This document shows, in pieces, positions 26,709 to 36,047 of a DNA stretch of 64,000 nucleotides. The number at the start of each line of letters is the position of its first letter. Positions within the stretch are counted from its first letter, which is position 1. A model generated the notes under the pieces. It had not been told where the DNA came from and did no database searches. It worked only from the letters and a program-made list of their open reading frames with translations. The stretch lies in contig JBFWWU010000006.1 in the NCBI GenBank assembly GCA_050246015.1, positions 165,223 to 229,222 of the forward strand, given 5' to 3'. Both the position numbers and the translations under genes were made by a program. The DNA comes from JTS-AC122 sp050246015. Lineage in GTDB: Bacteria; Planctomycetota; Phycisphaerae; Phycisphaerales; UBA1924.

Positions 26709-28154
26709 ATGGATCTACACCCCATGCCTTCACGCATCCGCAGACTCACTCGCCCGCTCGCGGTCGCGATCCTCACGCTCGCGGCAACGGGCTGCGACCG
26801 CAAGCCGCCCGGCCCGTCCGCGGGCGCAGCCCCCGAAGGACAACCCGCTCCGACCAACCGGGTGGACATCAACCCCGCCGTTCGCCAGAACCTGGGGATC
26901 ACCTTCGCCAAGGTCGAGCGGCGCAACGTCGCTGCGACGCTCCGCATCCCGGGCCGATTCGAGCTCACGCCGACCGCCCGCCGCGAATACCGGGTCCCGG
27001 CCCACGGGCGCATCGAGCTCCTCGTCGAGCAGTACCAGACCGTTGACGCCGGGACGCCGCTCTACCGGCTCGACTCCTCGCGCTGGCGCGAACTCCAGCG
27101 CGAACTGACCGACGCGCACGCGGCCGTCATCCTGGCGCAGGCGGGCGTGGACAGCATCGGGCCGTTCGTGGAGGCGCACGAGAAGCACCACGCCGAGATC
27201 GAGAACGCGGTCTCGCTCTGGACGCAGCGCGTCGCCTCGCTGGAACTGTTGCAGGCCGCCGGCGGCGCGCGGGGGGACGAGATCGCGCAGGCCAAGGTCT
27301 CGCTCGCGACCGCCAAGGTGGACCTCGCCGAGACGCTCGAAAAGGAAGCCGAACTCTCCGCCCGCCGGCGCGATGTGCACGCCCAGCTTGATGCGGCCCG
27401 CTCCCGCGTCGCGATCCTGCTCGAGTCGGCCGCGTCGCTCACGCTGATCCCCGCCGACGACCTCGCCGCCGAGCGAGCCGGCAAGCCGCGTTGGCAGACC
27501 ATCGGCCAGATCGAAGTCTCGGCGCTCGCGCCCGGCGTGGTCGAGTCGATCGGCTCGACCAGCGGCTCGTTCATCGAACAGGACACCCCCGTGCTCACCA
27601 CCGTTCAGCCCACGCTCGTTCGCTTCCGCGCCCACGCGCTGCAGAGCGACCTGGGACGCCTCGCCGATGGATTGCCCGCGACCGTCGTCACGCCCCGCGG
27701 CGGCTCCCTGGCCAGCGACCAACGCGTGCCCGGCATCCTGACGCTGGCCCCTTCCGCCGATCCCCATCGCCGAACCATCGAACTCGTCATGACCCCAACT
27801 CCCGGCGCCCCGCTCCCCCCATGGGCACGTGCCGGCGTCTCGGCCTTCCTCGAAGTCGTCGTGCGCGGCGAGCCCGATCGCTCCGAACTCGCCATCCCCC
27901 TCGCCTGCGTCGCTCGCGACGGCACCCAGAGCATCATCTTCCGCCGCGACCCCGCCGACCCGACCAAGGCCATCCGCATGGAGGCCGACCTGGGCATCGA
28001 CGACGGACGCTGGGTCGTCATCCAGAGCGGCGTCGCCGAGGGAAACGAGGTCGTCCTCGACGGCGTCTATCAACTCATGGTCGCCACCAGCGGGAGCATC
28101 ACCAAGGGCGGGCACTTCCACGCCGACGGCACCTTCCACGAAGGCCAGGACTAA
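26709..28154 (+). CDS. Periplasmic adaptor (membrane fusion protein) of a metal RND pump
   Basis: The 481-residue product is a lipoprotein ('ILTLAATGCDRK') of the CusB/CzcB kind: a barrel-sandwich motif around 'YRVPAHGRIELLVEQYQTVDAGTPLYRLDS', a long coiled hairpin (about residues 130-245), the return half 'VSALAPGVVESIGSTSGSFIEQDTPVLTT', then beta-barrel and membrane-proximal domains ending 'GNEVVLDGVYQLMVA'. It links the inner-membrane pump with the outer-membrane channel. It is 12 bp after the outer-membrane factor gene and 9 bp before the pump gene. The CusF-type metal-binding N-terminal Met cluster is not obvious. Confidence 0.93.
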   Translation: MDLHPMPSRIRRLTRPLAVAILTLAATGCDRKPPGPSAGAAPEGQPAPTNRVDINPAVRQNLGITFAKVERRNVAATLRIPGRFELTPTARREYRVPAHGRIELLVEQYQTVDAGTPLYRLDSSRWRELQRELTDAHAAVILAQAGVDSIGPFVEAHEKHHAEIENAVSLWTQRVASLELLQAAGGARGDEIAQAKVSLATAKVDLAETLEKEAELSARRRDVHAQLDAARSRVAILLESAASLTLIPADDLAAERAGKPRWQTIGQIEVSALAPGVVESIGSTSGSFIEQDTPVLTTVQPTLVRFRAHALQSDLGRLADGLPATVVTPRGGSLASDQRVPGILTLAPSADPHRRTIELVMTPTPGAPLPPWARAGVSAFLEVVVRGEPDRSELAIPLACVARDGTQSIIFRRDPADPTKAIRMEADLGIDDGRWVVIQSGVAEGNEVVLDGVYQLMVATSGSITKGGHFHADGTFHEGQD

Positions 28155-28163
28155 GGAACCGCC

Positions 28164-31100
28164 ATGCTCAAGAACCTCATCGCCTTCTCGCTCAAGCAAT
28201 CGACCCTCGTGCTGCTCGCCGCCGCCGGGGTGCTCGTTGGCGCCCTGATCTCCCTGCCGCGAATGCCCGTTGACGTCTTCCCCGAACTCAACGCCCCCAC
28301 GGTGGTCGTCCTCACCGAGGCCGGCGGGCTCGCCGCCGATGAAGTCGAGCAGTACGTCACCTTCCCCATCGAAACTTCCGTCAACGGGCTCCCGGGCGTG
28401 CGCCGCGTCCGCAGCGCGTCGGCCATCTCCCTCTCCCTGGTCTGGGTCGAGTTCGACTGGGGCACCGACATCTACCGCGCCCGCCAACTCACCGCCGAAC
28501 GACTCGCCGGCGTCCGCGCCAACCTCCCCGAGAACGCCCACGCCGAGATCACGCCCATCACGAGCATCACCGGCGAGATCATGCTCCTGGCCCTCTCAAG
28601 CCCCGATAACTCCGCGAGCCAGATGACGCTGCGCGCCTACGCCGAGTTCGACCTGCGCAACAAACTCCTGGCCGTCCCCGGTGTCGCGCAGGTCTCCGCG
28701 ATCGGCGGCGAACTCCCCGAGTACCAGATCAACGTCGATCAGGACCGTCTGGCGCTCTACGGCTTGACGATCCAGGACGTCACGCGGGCCGCCCGATCCG
28801 CCCACAGCACCGCCAGTGCGGGCTACCTCGCCGATGTTGATCACAGCGAACTCCCCATCCGCCAGTCGGCGCGCGTCTCGGGCGTGCGAGACATCGCCTC
28901 CACCGTCGTCACCATGAAGGACGGCGCGCCCGTCACGCTCGGCGAGGTCGCGGACGTGACGCTCGGGCCCGCCCCGCGCCGCGGCACCGCCGCCAACATG
29001 GGCCACCCCGCCGTCGTCCTCACCATCCAGAAGTCCCCGGGAACCAACACGCTCGCCCTCACCCGCGCGATCGACCGCGCGCTCGATCAGATCGAGCCCA
29101 CCCTCCCCCGCGGCATCCAGATCAGCCGCGACGTCTTCCGCCAGAGCCGCTTCATCGAGCGCTCCGTCACCAACGTGCTCCACGTGCTGCGCGACGCGAC
29201 CATCATCGTCGCCGTCATCCTCGTCATGTTCCTGCTCAATGTACGCACCACGATCATCACCCTGACGGCGCTCCCGCTCTCGCTCGCCGTCGCTCTGCTG
29301 GCGATGAACTGGATGGGCATGACGCTCAACGTGATGACGCTGGGCGGACTGGCCGTCGCCGTCGGCGTGCTCGTCGATGATGCCATCATCGACGTCGAGA
29401 ACGTCTTCCGCCGCCTCAAGGAAAACGCCGCGCTGCCCCCGGGCCAGCGCCTCCCCCGCGTCGAGGTGATCTTCGCCGCCAGCAACGAGATCCGCCCCGC
29501 GATGGTCTTCGCCACCGTCATCATCGTCATCGTCTTTGCGCCGCTGCTCTTCCTGGGCGGCATCGAGGGCCGCTTCTTCGTCCCCCTGGGCTTGACGTAC
29601 ATCATCTCCATCCTCGCCTCCCTCGTCGTCGCGCTCACGGTCACGCCCGCCATGTGCAAGGTCCTCCTGCTCGCCGGGCGCCCGCGCCGCGTTCACGCGC
29701 CATCCCCCGACGGCGCCGCCCCCGCCCACCCTCACGCCGACGGGTGGCTCGTCCGAATCCTCAAACGCCGGTACGAACCCTCCCTCCGCTGGTCGCTCCG
29801 CAACCGCGGGCTCGTCGTCCTCTCCGCGCTCCTTGCAACCGCCCTCGCCGCCCTCCTGGGGCGCACCTTCGGCACGTCCTTCCTCCCGGAGTTCAAGGAG
29901 GGCACCTTCACCGTCTTTGCCTCCTCTCCACCCGGCACCTCCCTCGACGAGTCCGATCGCGTCTCCACCTCCATCGAGCAGCGCCTGCTCAAAATCCCCG
30001 GCGTCAAGAGCGTCTCCCGCCGCACCGGCCGCGCCGAACGCGACGAACACGCCGAGCCCGTCAGCAACAGCGAGATCGAAGTCACCATGCTCCCCGGGAC
30101 GCGCCAGGCCGACGTCCGCGAGGCCATCGCCGCCATCGGCCGAAGCGTCCCCGGCGTCACGATCCAGATCGGCCAGCCCATCGAGCACCGCCTCTCCCAC
30201 GTCCTCTCAGGCACCCCCGCCGCCATCGCGATCAACGTCTACGGCGAGGACCTCTCCACCCTCCGCCGGCTCGCCCGGCAGATCGAACGCGAACTGCTCT
30301 CCATCCCGGGCGCCCGTGATGTCACCGCCAACCGCGAGGTCATGATCACGTCCCTGCCTATTCGCTACCGTCACCCCGACCTCGCCGCCGCCGGACTCGC
30401 CCCCGCCGACGCCGCCGAGCAGGTCCAGACCGCGCTCTACGGCGAAACCGTCGCCACCGTGAACCAGGGCATCCGCCGGTTCGACGTCGTCGTCCGCCTG
30501 GCCCCGCGGAACCGCGAGCGCATCGATCAGGTCAAGGACCTGATTCTCAACGGCCAGGACGGGGCGCTCCTGCGCCTCTCCGACGTCGCCGACATCGGCC
30601 CCGAAAAGACCAGCAACATCATCGCCCGCGAGAACGCCCAGCGCAAGGCCGTCATCTCCTGCAACGTCGCCGACGGGTACAACCTCGGCGACCTCGTCCA
30701 GGAGGTGCGCGCTCGCGTTGAGCCCATCGTGCATCGCGCGGGGTACACCGTTCAGTTCGGCGGGCAGTTCGAGGCCCAGCAGTCCGCCAGCCGCACCCTC
30801 ATCGTCGCCGGCGCCGCCATCGCCGTCGTCATGCTCGTCCTCCTCCAACTCTCCACCGGCTCGCTCAAGGTCGCCGCCCTGGTCATGATCAACCTCCCCC
30901 TCGCCGTCATCGGCGGCATCGTCGCGATCTTCGTCACCGATTCCTTCCTTCACGCCGCTGGCGGATCCGCCGCAGGACTCTGGCGCAACGCCCTGGCCCT
31001 CTTTGGCCTCGGGCCCGCGATCTACCAGCCCCCCGTCATCTCCATCGCCAGCCTCGTCGGGTTCATCACCCTCTTCGGCATCGCCGTGCGCAACGGCATC

Positions 31101-31466
31101 CTCCTGGTCAATCACTACCGGCACCTCATCGAGTCCGATCGCAAGACCCTCCCCGAGGCCATCCTCCAGGGATCCCTCGAACGTCTGGTTCCCATTCTCA
31201 TGACCGCGCTCTGCGCGGCCCTCGGACTCGTTCCTCTCGCGCTCGCCGCCGGCCAGCCCGGCAGCGAACTCCTCGCGCCCCTGGCCATTGTCGTCCTCGG
31301 CGGGCTCCTCACCTCGACGTTCCTCAACCTCATCGTCGTCCCCGCCGGCTTCGCGCTCATCCACGGCGCTCGCGCCGCGGACGACCTCCCTCGAACCAAC
31401 CGCCTCTGGCGCGTCGCCCGGGCATGGCGCGCTTCGCGGACCGCCCGCGCGGGCGCTCGTCGGTAA
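28164..31466 (+). CDS. Heavy-metal RND efflux pump (CusA/CzcA family)
   Basis: The 1100-residue inner-membrane pump has the typical N-terminus (MLKNLIAFSLKQSTLVLLA), 12 membrane helices in two halves, and the 'PVDVFPELNAPTVVVLTEAGG' and 'GLPGVRRVRSAS' landmarks of the heavy-metal branch. The proton-relay helix 4 has 'AVGVLVDDAIIDVEN' with D405, D406 and E412. The position of the first Asp of the divalent-metal CzcA motif is Ala here, as in CusA. However the Met expected near the CusA-type periplasmic Met site ('LSTLRRLARQIE' here) is absent, so substrate choice stays open. Its gene is 9 bp behind the adaptor. Confidence 0.95.
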   Translation: MLKNLIAFSLKQSTLVLLAAAGVLVGALISLPRMPVDVFPELNAPTVVVLTEAGGLAADEVEQYVTFPIETSVNGLPGVRRVRSASAISLSLVWVEFDWGTDIYRARQLTAERLAGVRANLPENAHAEITPITSITGEIMLLALSSPDNSASQMTLRAYAEFDLRNKLLAVPGVAQVSAIGGELPEYQINVDQDRLALYGLTIQDVTRAARSAHSTASAGYLADVDHSELPIRQSARVSGVRDIASTVVTMKDGAPVTLGEVADVTLGPAPRRGTAANMGHPAVVLTIQKSPGTNTLALTRAIDRALDQIEPTLPRGIQISRDVFRQSRFIERSVTNVLHVLRDATIIVAVILVMFLLNVRTTIITLTALPLSLAVALLAMNWMGMTLNVMTLGGLAVAVGVLVDDAIIDVENVFRRLKENAALPPGQRLPRVEVIFAASNEIRPAMVFATVIIVIVFAPLLFLGGIEGRFFVPLGLTYIISILASLVVALTVTPAMCKVLLLAGRPRRVHAPSPDGAAPAHPHADGWLVRILKRRYEPSLRWSLRNRGLVVLSALLATALAALLGRTFGTSFLPEFKEGTFTVFASSPPGTSLDESDRVSTSIEQRLLKIPGVKSVSRRTGRAERDEHAEPVSNSEIEVTMLPGTRQADVREAIAAIGRSVPGVTIQIGQPIEHRLSHVLSGTPAAIAINVYGEDLSTLRRLARQIERELLSIPGARDVTANREVMITSLPIRYRHPDLAAAGLAPADAAEQVQTALYGETVATVNQGIRRFDVVVRLAPRNRERIDQVKDLILNGQDGALLRLSDVADIGPEKTSNIIARENAQRKAVISCNVADGYNLGDLVQEVRARVEPIVHRAGYTVQFGGQFEAQQSASRTLIVAGAAIAVVMLVLLQLSTGSLKVAALVMINLPLAVIGGIVAIFVTDSFLHAAGGSAAGLWRNALALFGLGPAIYQPPVISIASLVGFITLFGIAVRNGILLVNHYRHLIESDRKTLPEAILQGSLERLVPILMTALCAALGLVPLALAAGQPGSELLAPLAIVVLGGLLTSTFLNLIVVPAGFALIHGARAADDLPRTNRLWRVARAWRASRTARAGARR

Positions 31467-31494
31467 CTCGTCCCTTTCACACAGGAGTTCGGAT

Positions 31495-32004
31495 ATGACA
31501 TTCCAGTCTCTCGCTGCACTTCTCATCACCGCCGGTCTGTGCTGTGTTCCCGCTTGTGATAAGAAGCCCGCGCCGGGAAACACCGCCCCCGCCAACACCA
31601 GGAACGACGACCACGACCACGCCCCCGGCGACGGTCACGATCACCACGACCACGCCGCCGTCATCGACCTCGGCGCCACCACCATCGGCCCATTTGAGGT
31701 TCGCGCGTCGCGCGATCAAGGCGACCTCGTCGCCGGCAAAGAGGCCGCGATCAACGTGACCGTCTCGCCCGCCCCCGGCGCCACCGCCACCGTCGCCGCC
31801 GTGCGCTCCTGGATCGGCGCCGAGGATGCCAACGGCTCCGTCAAGACCAAGGCGGATATCGAAGACCCCAAGAATCCCAACCGCTGGCACACGCACGCGG
31901 AAATCCCAAGCCCTCTCCCCGCCGGCAGCAAACTCTGGGTCGAAATCGAGGATGACAAGGGCGCCAAGAGCGTCGGCAGTTTCGACCTCAAGATCGGATC
32001 CTGA
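31495..32004 (+). CDS. His-rich lipoprotein closing the metal-efflux run
   Basis: The 169-residue product starts at ATG 31495 after CAGGAG. It has a lipobox-like 'LCCVPACDKK' (Cys near residue 20) and a His/Asp stretch ('NDDHDHAPGDGHDHHDHAA') for metal binding. The second half is one compact beta domain ('IGPFEVRASRDQGDLVAGKEAAINVTV' to 'KLWVEIEDDKGAKSVGSFDL'). The gene follows the pump by 28 bp on the same strand, so it likely belongs to the same system as a periplasmic metal-binding accessory. No enzyme motif is seen. Confidence 0.8.
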   Translation: MTFQSLAALLITAGLCCVPACDKKPAPGNTAPANTRNDDHDHAPGDGHDHHDHAAVIDLGATTIGPFEVRASRDQGDLVAGKEAAINVTVSPAPGATATVAAVRSWIGAEDANGSVKTKADIEDPKNPNRWHTHAEIPSPLPAGSKLWVEIEDDKGAKSVGSFDLKIGS

Positions 32005-32195
32005 CGGACTCCAAATCCGCAACACCCCTTGACGGAATCTTGAGCGATCGGCGTCATCGCGGCAGCGGTGACGCGCGCCCGCCGCGCGTCTTGACCGTCC
32101 GCCCAGCGCGCATTGAATAGTGCGCGCTCGCGGATGCGTTGCTCGCCCGCGCCTTGGCTCGCTCATGTGATTTCCGCCGTTCTCGGTGCCGACCC

Positions 32196-33212
32196 ATGAT
32201 CGATATACGAAACATCACCAAACACTTCGGCCCGTTCGTCGCCGTCGATGACGTCTCCTTCTCGGCCCACCGCGGCGAGGTCCTCGGCTTCCTCGGACCC
32301 AACGGCGCCGGCAAGTCCACCACCATGAAGATGGTCACCGGCTACCTCACGCCGACCCGCGGCACCGCCCTGGTCTGCGGCCACGACGTCGTCAGTGATC
32401 CCATCCGCGTCAAGGAGAAAATCGGATACCTCCCGGAGGGCGCCCCCGCCTACCCCGACATGACGCCCGAGGGCTTCCTCAGGTTCGTCGCCCAGGTCCG
32501 CGGTATCTCGGGCAAACAGCGCCACGCGCGGCTGGAACACGTGGTGAACGCCGTGCACCTCGAAGGCGTCATGCGCCAGCCGATCGAGACGCTCAGCAAG
32601 GGCTACAAACGCCGGGTCGGCCTCGCCGCCGCCATCCTGCACGACCCCGACGTCCTCATCATGGACGAGCCCACCGACGGCCTGGACCCCAATCAGAAGC
32701 ACGAGGTCCGTGCCCTCATCGCATCCATGGCCCCCACCAAGACCATCGTCCTCTCGACCCACATCCTCGAAGAAGTCGAAGCCGTCTGCACCCGCGCCGT
32801 CATCCTCTCGCGCGGCAAGATCGTCGCCGACGGCACGCCCGCCCAACTCCAGGCCCGTTCCCGATACCACAACGCCGTGCAGGTCAAGGTCCTGGGCGTC
32901 CCCGCCGACGCTGTCCGCTCCGAACTGGCGCGCCTCCCTCACGTGTCGGGCGTGGAAACCGTCTCGGTCGCCTCAGGCCCCGCGTCTCACCCACCTGCCT
33001 CAAGCAACGGCTTCCCCTCGCTTCGCGTCTACCCAAAGCCGGGCCGCGAGATCCTCGCCGACGTCAGTCAGTGCGCCCGCGCCAAGGGGTGGCAACTCGA
33101 CGAACTCCGCCTCGAAACCGGCCGCCTCGACGACGTCTTCCGTGCCATCACGGGCGGCTCGGCGCCCCCGGACCGCGCCCCGACCGTCACGCCGCAGGAG
33201 CCCCGCACATGA
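32196..33212 (+). CDS. ABC transporter ATPase (GldA-like)
   Basis: The 338-residue product has Walker A 'GPNGAGKST' (about residues 34-42), the signature 'LSKGYKRRVGLA', Walker B 'VLIMDEPTDGLD' and the 'STHILEEVE' switch His. The C-terminal 100 residues form a DUF4162-like appendage that ends near 'LETGRLDDVFRAIT'. It works with the permease whose ATG overlaps its TGA. In Bacteroidetes, GldA-F-G are linked to gliding; in planctomycetes the substrate is unknown. Start is ATG 32196, after a CCGACCC leader without a clear ribosome site. Confidence 0.93.
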   Translation: MIDIRNITKHFGPFVAVDDVSFSAHRGEVLGFLGPNGAGKSTTMKMVTGYLTPTRGTALVCGHDVVSDPIRVKEKIGYLPEGAPAYPDMTPEGFLRFVAQVRGISGKQRHARLEHVVNAVHLEGVMRQPIETLSKGYKRRVGLAAAILHDPDVLIMDEPTDGLDPNQKHEVRALIASMAPTKTIVLSTHILEEVEAVCTRAVILSRGKIVADGTPAQLQARSRYHNAVQVKVLGVPADAVRSELARLPHVSGVETVSVASGPASHPPASSNGFPSLRVYPKPGREILADVSQCARAKGWQLDELRLETGRLDDVFRAITGGSAPPDRAPTVTPQEPRT

Positions 33213-33961
33213 ACGCCTTCTTCCCGCGCATGCTCGCCGTGCTCAGACGCGAACTCGCCGGCTACTTCGTCACCCCGGTCGCCTACGTCTTCATCGTCAT
33301 CTTCCTCTTTGTCACCGGGATGTTCACCTTCTCCGATGACCTCGGCGGGTTCTACGCCCGCCGCCAGGCCGACCTCCGCCCGTTCTTCACGTTCCACCCC
33401 TGGCTCTACCTCTTCCTCATCCCCGCCGTCTCCATGCGCCTCTGGGCCGAAGAACGCAAGCAGGGAACACTCGAACTCCTCATGACCCTCCCCATCCCCC
33501 TCTCGGCCGCGGTCGTCGGGAAGTTCCTTGCCGCCTGGCTCTTTGCCGGCATCGCCCTCCTGCTCACCTTCCCCCTCTGGATCACCGTCAACTACCTCGG
33601 CAACCCCGACAACGGCGTCATCGCCGCCGGGTACCTCGGCTCGTTCCTGATGGCCGGTGGTTACCTCGCCATCGGCTCGTGCATCTCCGCCCTCACACGC
33701 AATCAGGTCATCGCCTTCGTCGTCAGCGTCGTGCTCTGCTTCGGGTTCCTCATCGCCGGCTTCGCCCCCGTGATGGACGCCATCAGCGCCTGGGCCCCCC
33801 AGTGGATCATCGACGCCGTCGCCTCCTTCAGTTTCCTCACCCGCTTCGAGTCCATCTCCAAAGGCGTCATCGACCTGCGCGACCTGATCTACTTCGCCTC
33901 GCTGATCACCGTCTTCCTCTTCGGCACCGCCGTCGTCGTGGACCTCAAAAAAGCCGCCTAA
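33209..33961 (+). CDS. ABC-2 type permease (GldF-like)
   Basis: The 250-residue product has six membrane helices. It begins with 'MLAVLRRELAGYFVTPVAYVFIVIFLFVTGMF', typical of the GldF/NosY family, and carries 'RLWAEERKQGTLELLMTLPI' after the first periplasmic loop. The start overlaps the ATPase stop as ATGA, and GCAGGAG precedes it. It forms the membrane channel of the transporter with two copies of the ATPase. The GldG-like gene follows 13 bp later. Confidence 0.93.
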   Translation: MNAFFPRMLAVLRRELAGYFVTPVAYVFIVIFLFVTGMFTFSDDLGGFYARRQADLRPFFTFHPWLYLFLIPAVSMRLWAEERKQGTLELLMTLPIPLSAAVVGKFLAAWLFAGIALLLTFPLWITVNYLGNPDNGVIAAGYLGSFLMAGGYLAIGSCISALTRNQVIAFVVSVVLCFGFLIAGFAPVMDAISAWAPQWIIDAVASFSFLTRFESISKGVIDLRDLIYFASLITVFLFGTAVVVDLKKAA

Positions 33962-33974
33962 CGAGACCCCGCAC

Positions 33975-35948
33975 ATGAACAAGGGCCTGTTCACCATCAT
34001 CGCTCTCCTCGCCGCCGCCCTGATCTTCGTCGGCGTCAACGTGCTCGCCGGCGCCGCCCTCCGCGGCGCTCGCGCCGACCTCACCCAGGGACACCTCTAC
34101 ACCCTTTCCCAAGGCTCGCGCCGCATCGCCGCCTCGCTCGCCGAGCCCATCACCCTCACCCTCTATTACTCGCAGAAACAGTCCAACCAACTCCCCGCCC
34201 TCAAAAGTTACGGCACCCGGGTCAAGGAAGTCCTCCAGGAATACGCCCGCGCTTCCAAGGGCAAGATCAAACTCGACGTCGTCGATCCCGAACCCTTCTC
34301 CGCCGAAGAAGACAAGGCCGTCGCCGCCGAACTCCTCGCCGCACCCGTCGCCCGCGCCGGTACCAGCGCCGACCGCTTCTTCTTCGGCCTCGTCGGCGTC
34401 AACTCCACCGATCACCAGGAAAAGATCCCCTTCTTCCGCCCCGACCGCGAGGAGTTCCTCGAATACGACCTCACTCGCCTCGTCTATCTCCTCTCCGAAC
34501 CCAAGAAAAAATCCGTCGGCGTCATGTCCTGGCTCCCCATCAACGGCAGCGACGCCTCCAACCCCATGATGCGCCAGCAGCCCGCTCCCCCATGGATCCT
34601 CATCTCCCAGATGCGGGAGGTCTTCGACGTCAAGCCCATCCCCACCGACGCCCCCGAGATCCCCAGCGACATCAGCGTCCTGCTCATCGTTCACCCAAAG
34701 AACATGAGCGAGACCACCCAGTACGCCGTCGATCAGTTCGTGCTCCGCGGCGGCCACGCCGTCGTCTTCGTCGATCCCCTCTGCGAAACCGACGTCCCCC
34801 CCGGCATCAACCCGATGCAGGCCATGAACCTCCCCAAGTCGTCCGACCTTCCAAGACTCTTCGACGCATGGGGGGTTCAGGTCACGAAGGATCAGTTCGC
34901 CGCCGATCGCGCCAACGCCGTGAAGGTCCAGATCGGTTCCCAAGCCAAGCCCGAGGTCAGCGACTACATCGCCTATATCCAACTCCGCGAGAAACTCCTC
35001 GACCACGACGACCCCATCACCGGCCAACTCAACTCCGTCTTCTTCGCCACGGCGGGCGTCATCACGAAAAAGGGCGACGTCGGCACCACCCTCACACCCC
35101 TGGCTTGGACCAGCACCGAGTCCCAGTTGCTCCCGACCTCCTCCGTCTCTTTCTTCCCCGAGCCCAAGAAACTCCTCGCCGACTTCCGGTCCGGCGACGA
35201 AGCCCTCACCCTCGCCGCCCGAATCACCGGCAAGGTCAAGTCCGCCTTCCCCGCCGGCCGCCCCGCCCCGCCCCCGCCCAAGCCCGCCGCCCCCGGCGAG
35301 CCGCCCGCCCCAACCCCCGCCGCCGACCCCGACCCCAACTTCATCCCCGAATCCAAGGACCCCATCAACGTCGTCGTCGTCGCCGATTGCGACATGCTCG
35401 CCGATCGATTCTGGGTCAGCGAGTCTCGCATCGGCAACATCACCCTCGGATACAACAAGTTCAACGACAACGGCGACCTCGCCATCAACGCCATCGACAA
35501 CCTCTCCGGCTCCAGCGACCTCATCAGCGTCCGCGCCCGCGGAACCTTCGCCCGCCCCTTCGATCGGGTCGAATCGCTCGAGAAAGACGCTCAGAAGAAG
35601 TACGCCGAAGAGGAACAGAAACTCGAAGCCCGGCTCCGCGAAACCGAGCAGGAAATCAACAACCTCCAGAAGCAGCGCACCGATAGCGCCGGCGCCAGCG
35701 CCTTCTTCCTCACCCCCGAGCAGCAGACCAGGATCGACAAGTTCAACCTCGAGCGCGCCCAGACCAAGAAGGATCTTCGCCAGGTGCGCCACAATCTCAC
35801 CAAGGACATCGAGAACCTCGGCACCCGCCTGAAGTTCCTCAACATCGGGCTCATGCCCATCCTCGTCGGTGTCACCGCCGTTGGCCTGGGCTTCTGGCGC
35901 GCATCACGCCGCCGCGCCGAGCGCTGGAAAACCAAGCCGCGGGACTGA
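33975..35948 (+). CDS. GldG-like auxiliary protein of the ABC transporter
   Basis: The 657-residue product has an N-terminal membrane helix ('GLFTIIALLAAALIFVGVNVLA') and then the GldG/intraflagellar-transport-like domain ('ITLTLYYSQKQSNQLPAL', 'VKEVLQEYARASKGKIKLDVVDPEPF'). A Pro/Ala linker follows at about residues 420-455. The C-terminus has a coiled coil (about residues 535-625, 'KYAEEEQKLEARLRETEQEI') and a final membrane helix ('NIGLMPILVGVTAVGLGFW'). It probably places an extracytoplasmic domain beside the permease. The next gene (DUF4340) seems part of the same unit. Confidence 0.92.
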   Translation: MNKGLFTIIALLAAALIFVGVNVLAGAALRGARADLTQGHLYTLSQGSRRIAASLAEPITLTLYYSQKQSNQLPALKSYGTRVKEVLQEYARASKGKIKLDVVDPEPFSAEEDKAVAAELLAAPVARAGTSADRFFFGLVGVNSTDHQEKIPFFRPDREEFLEYDLTRLVYLLSEPKKKSVGVMSWLPINGSDASNPMMRQQPAPPWILISQMREVFDVKPIPTDAPEIPSDISVLLIVHPKNMSETTQYAVDQFVLRGGHAVVFVDPLCETDVPPGINPMQAMNLPKSSDLPRLFDAWGVQVTKDQFAADRANAVKVQIGSQAKPEVSDYIAYIQLREKLLDHDDPITGQLNSVFFATAGVITKKGDVGTTLTPLAWTSTESQLLPTSSVSFFPEPKKLLADFRSGDEALTLAARITGKVKSAFPAGRPAPPPPKPAAPGEPPAPTPAADPDPNFIPESKDPINVVVVADCDMLADRFWVSESRIGNITLGYNKFNDNGDLAINAIDNLSGSSDLISVRARGTFARPFDRVESLEKDAQKKYAEEEQKLEARLRETEQEINNLQKQRTDSAGASAFFLTPEQQTRIDKFNLERAQTKKDLRQVRHNLTKDIENLGTRLKFLNIGLMPILVGVTAVGLGFWRASRRRAERWKTKPRD

Positions 35949-36047
35949 CCCCGTTTTCGCCTACAGCCTAACGCCGAGTGCCTATCGCCTCAATCAACTC
36001 ACCCCTTGCGTTCGCGCACTCCTTCGACACCGCTTACAGAGTTCGTC

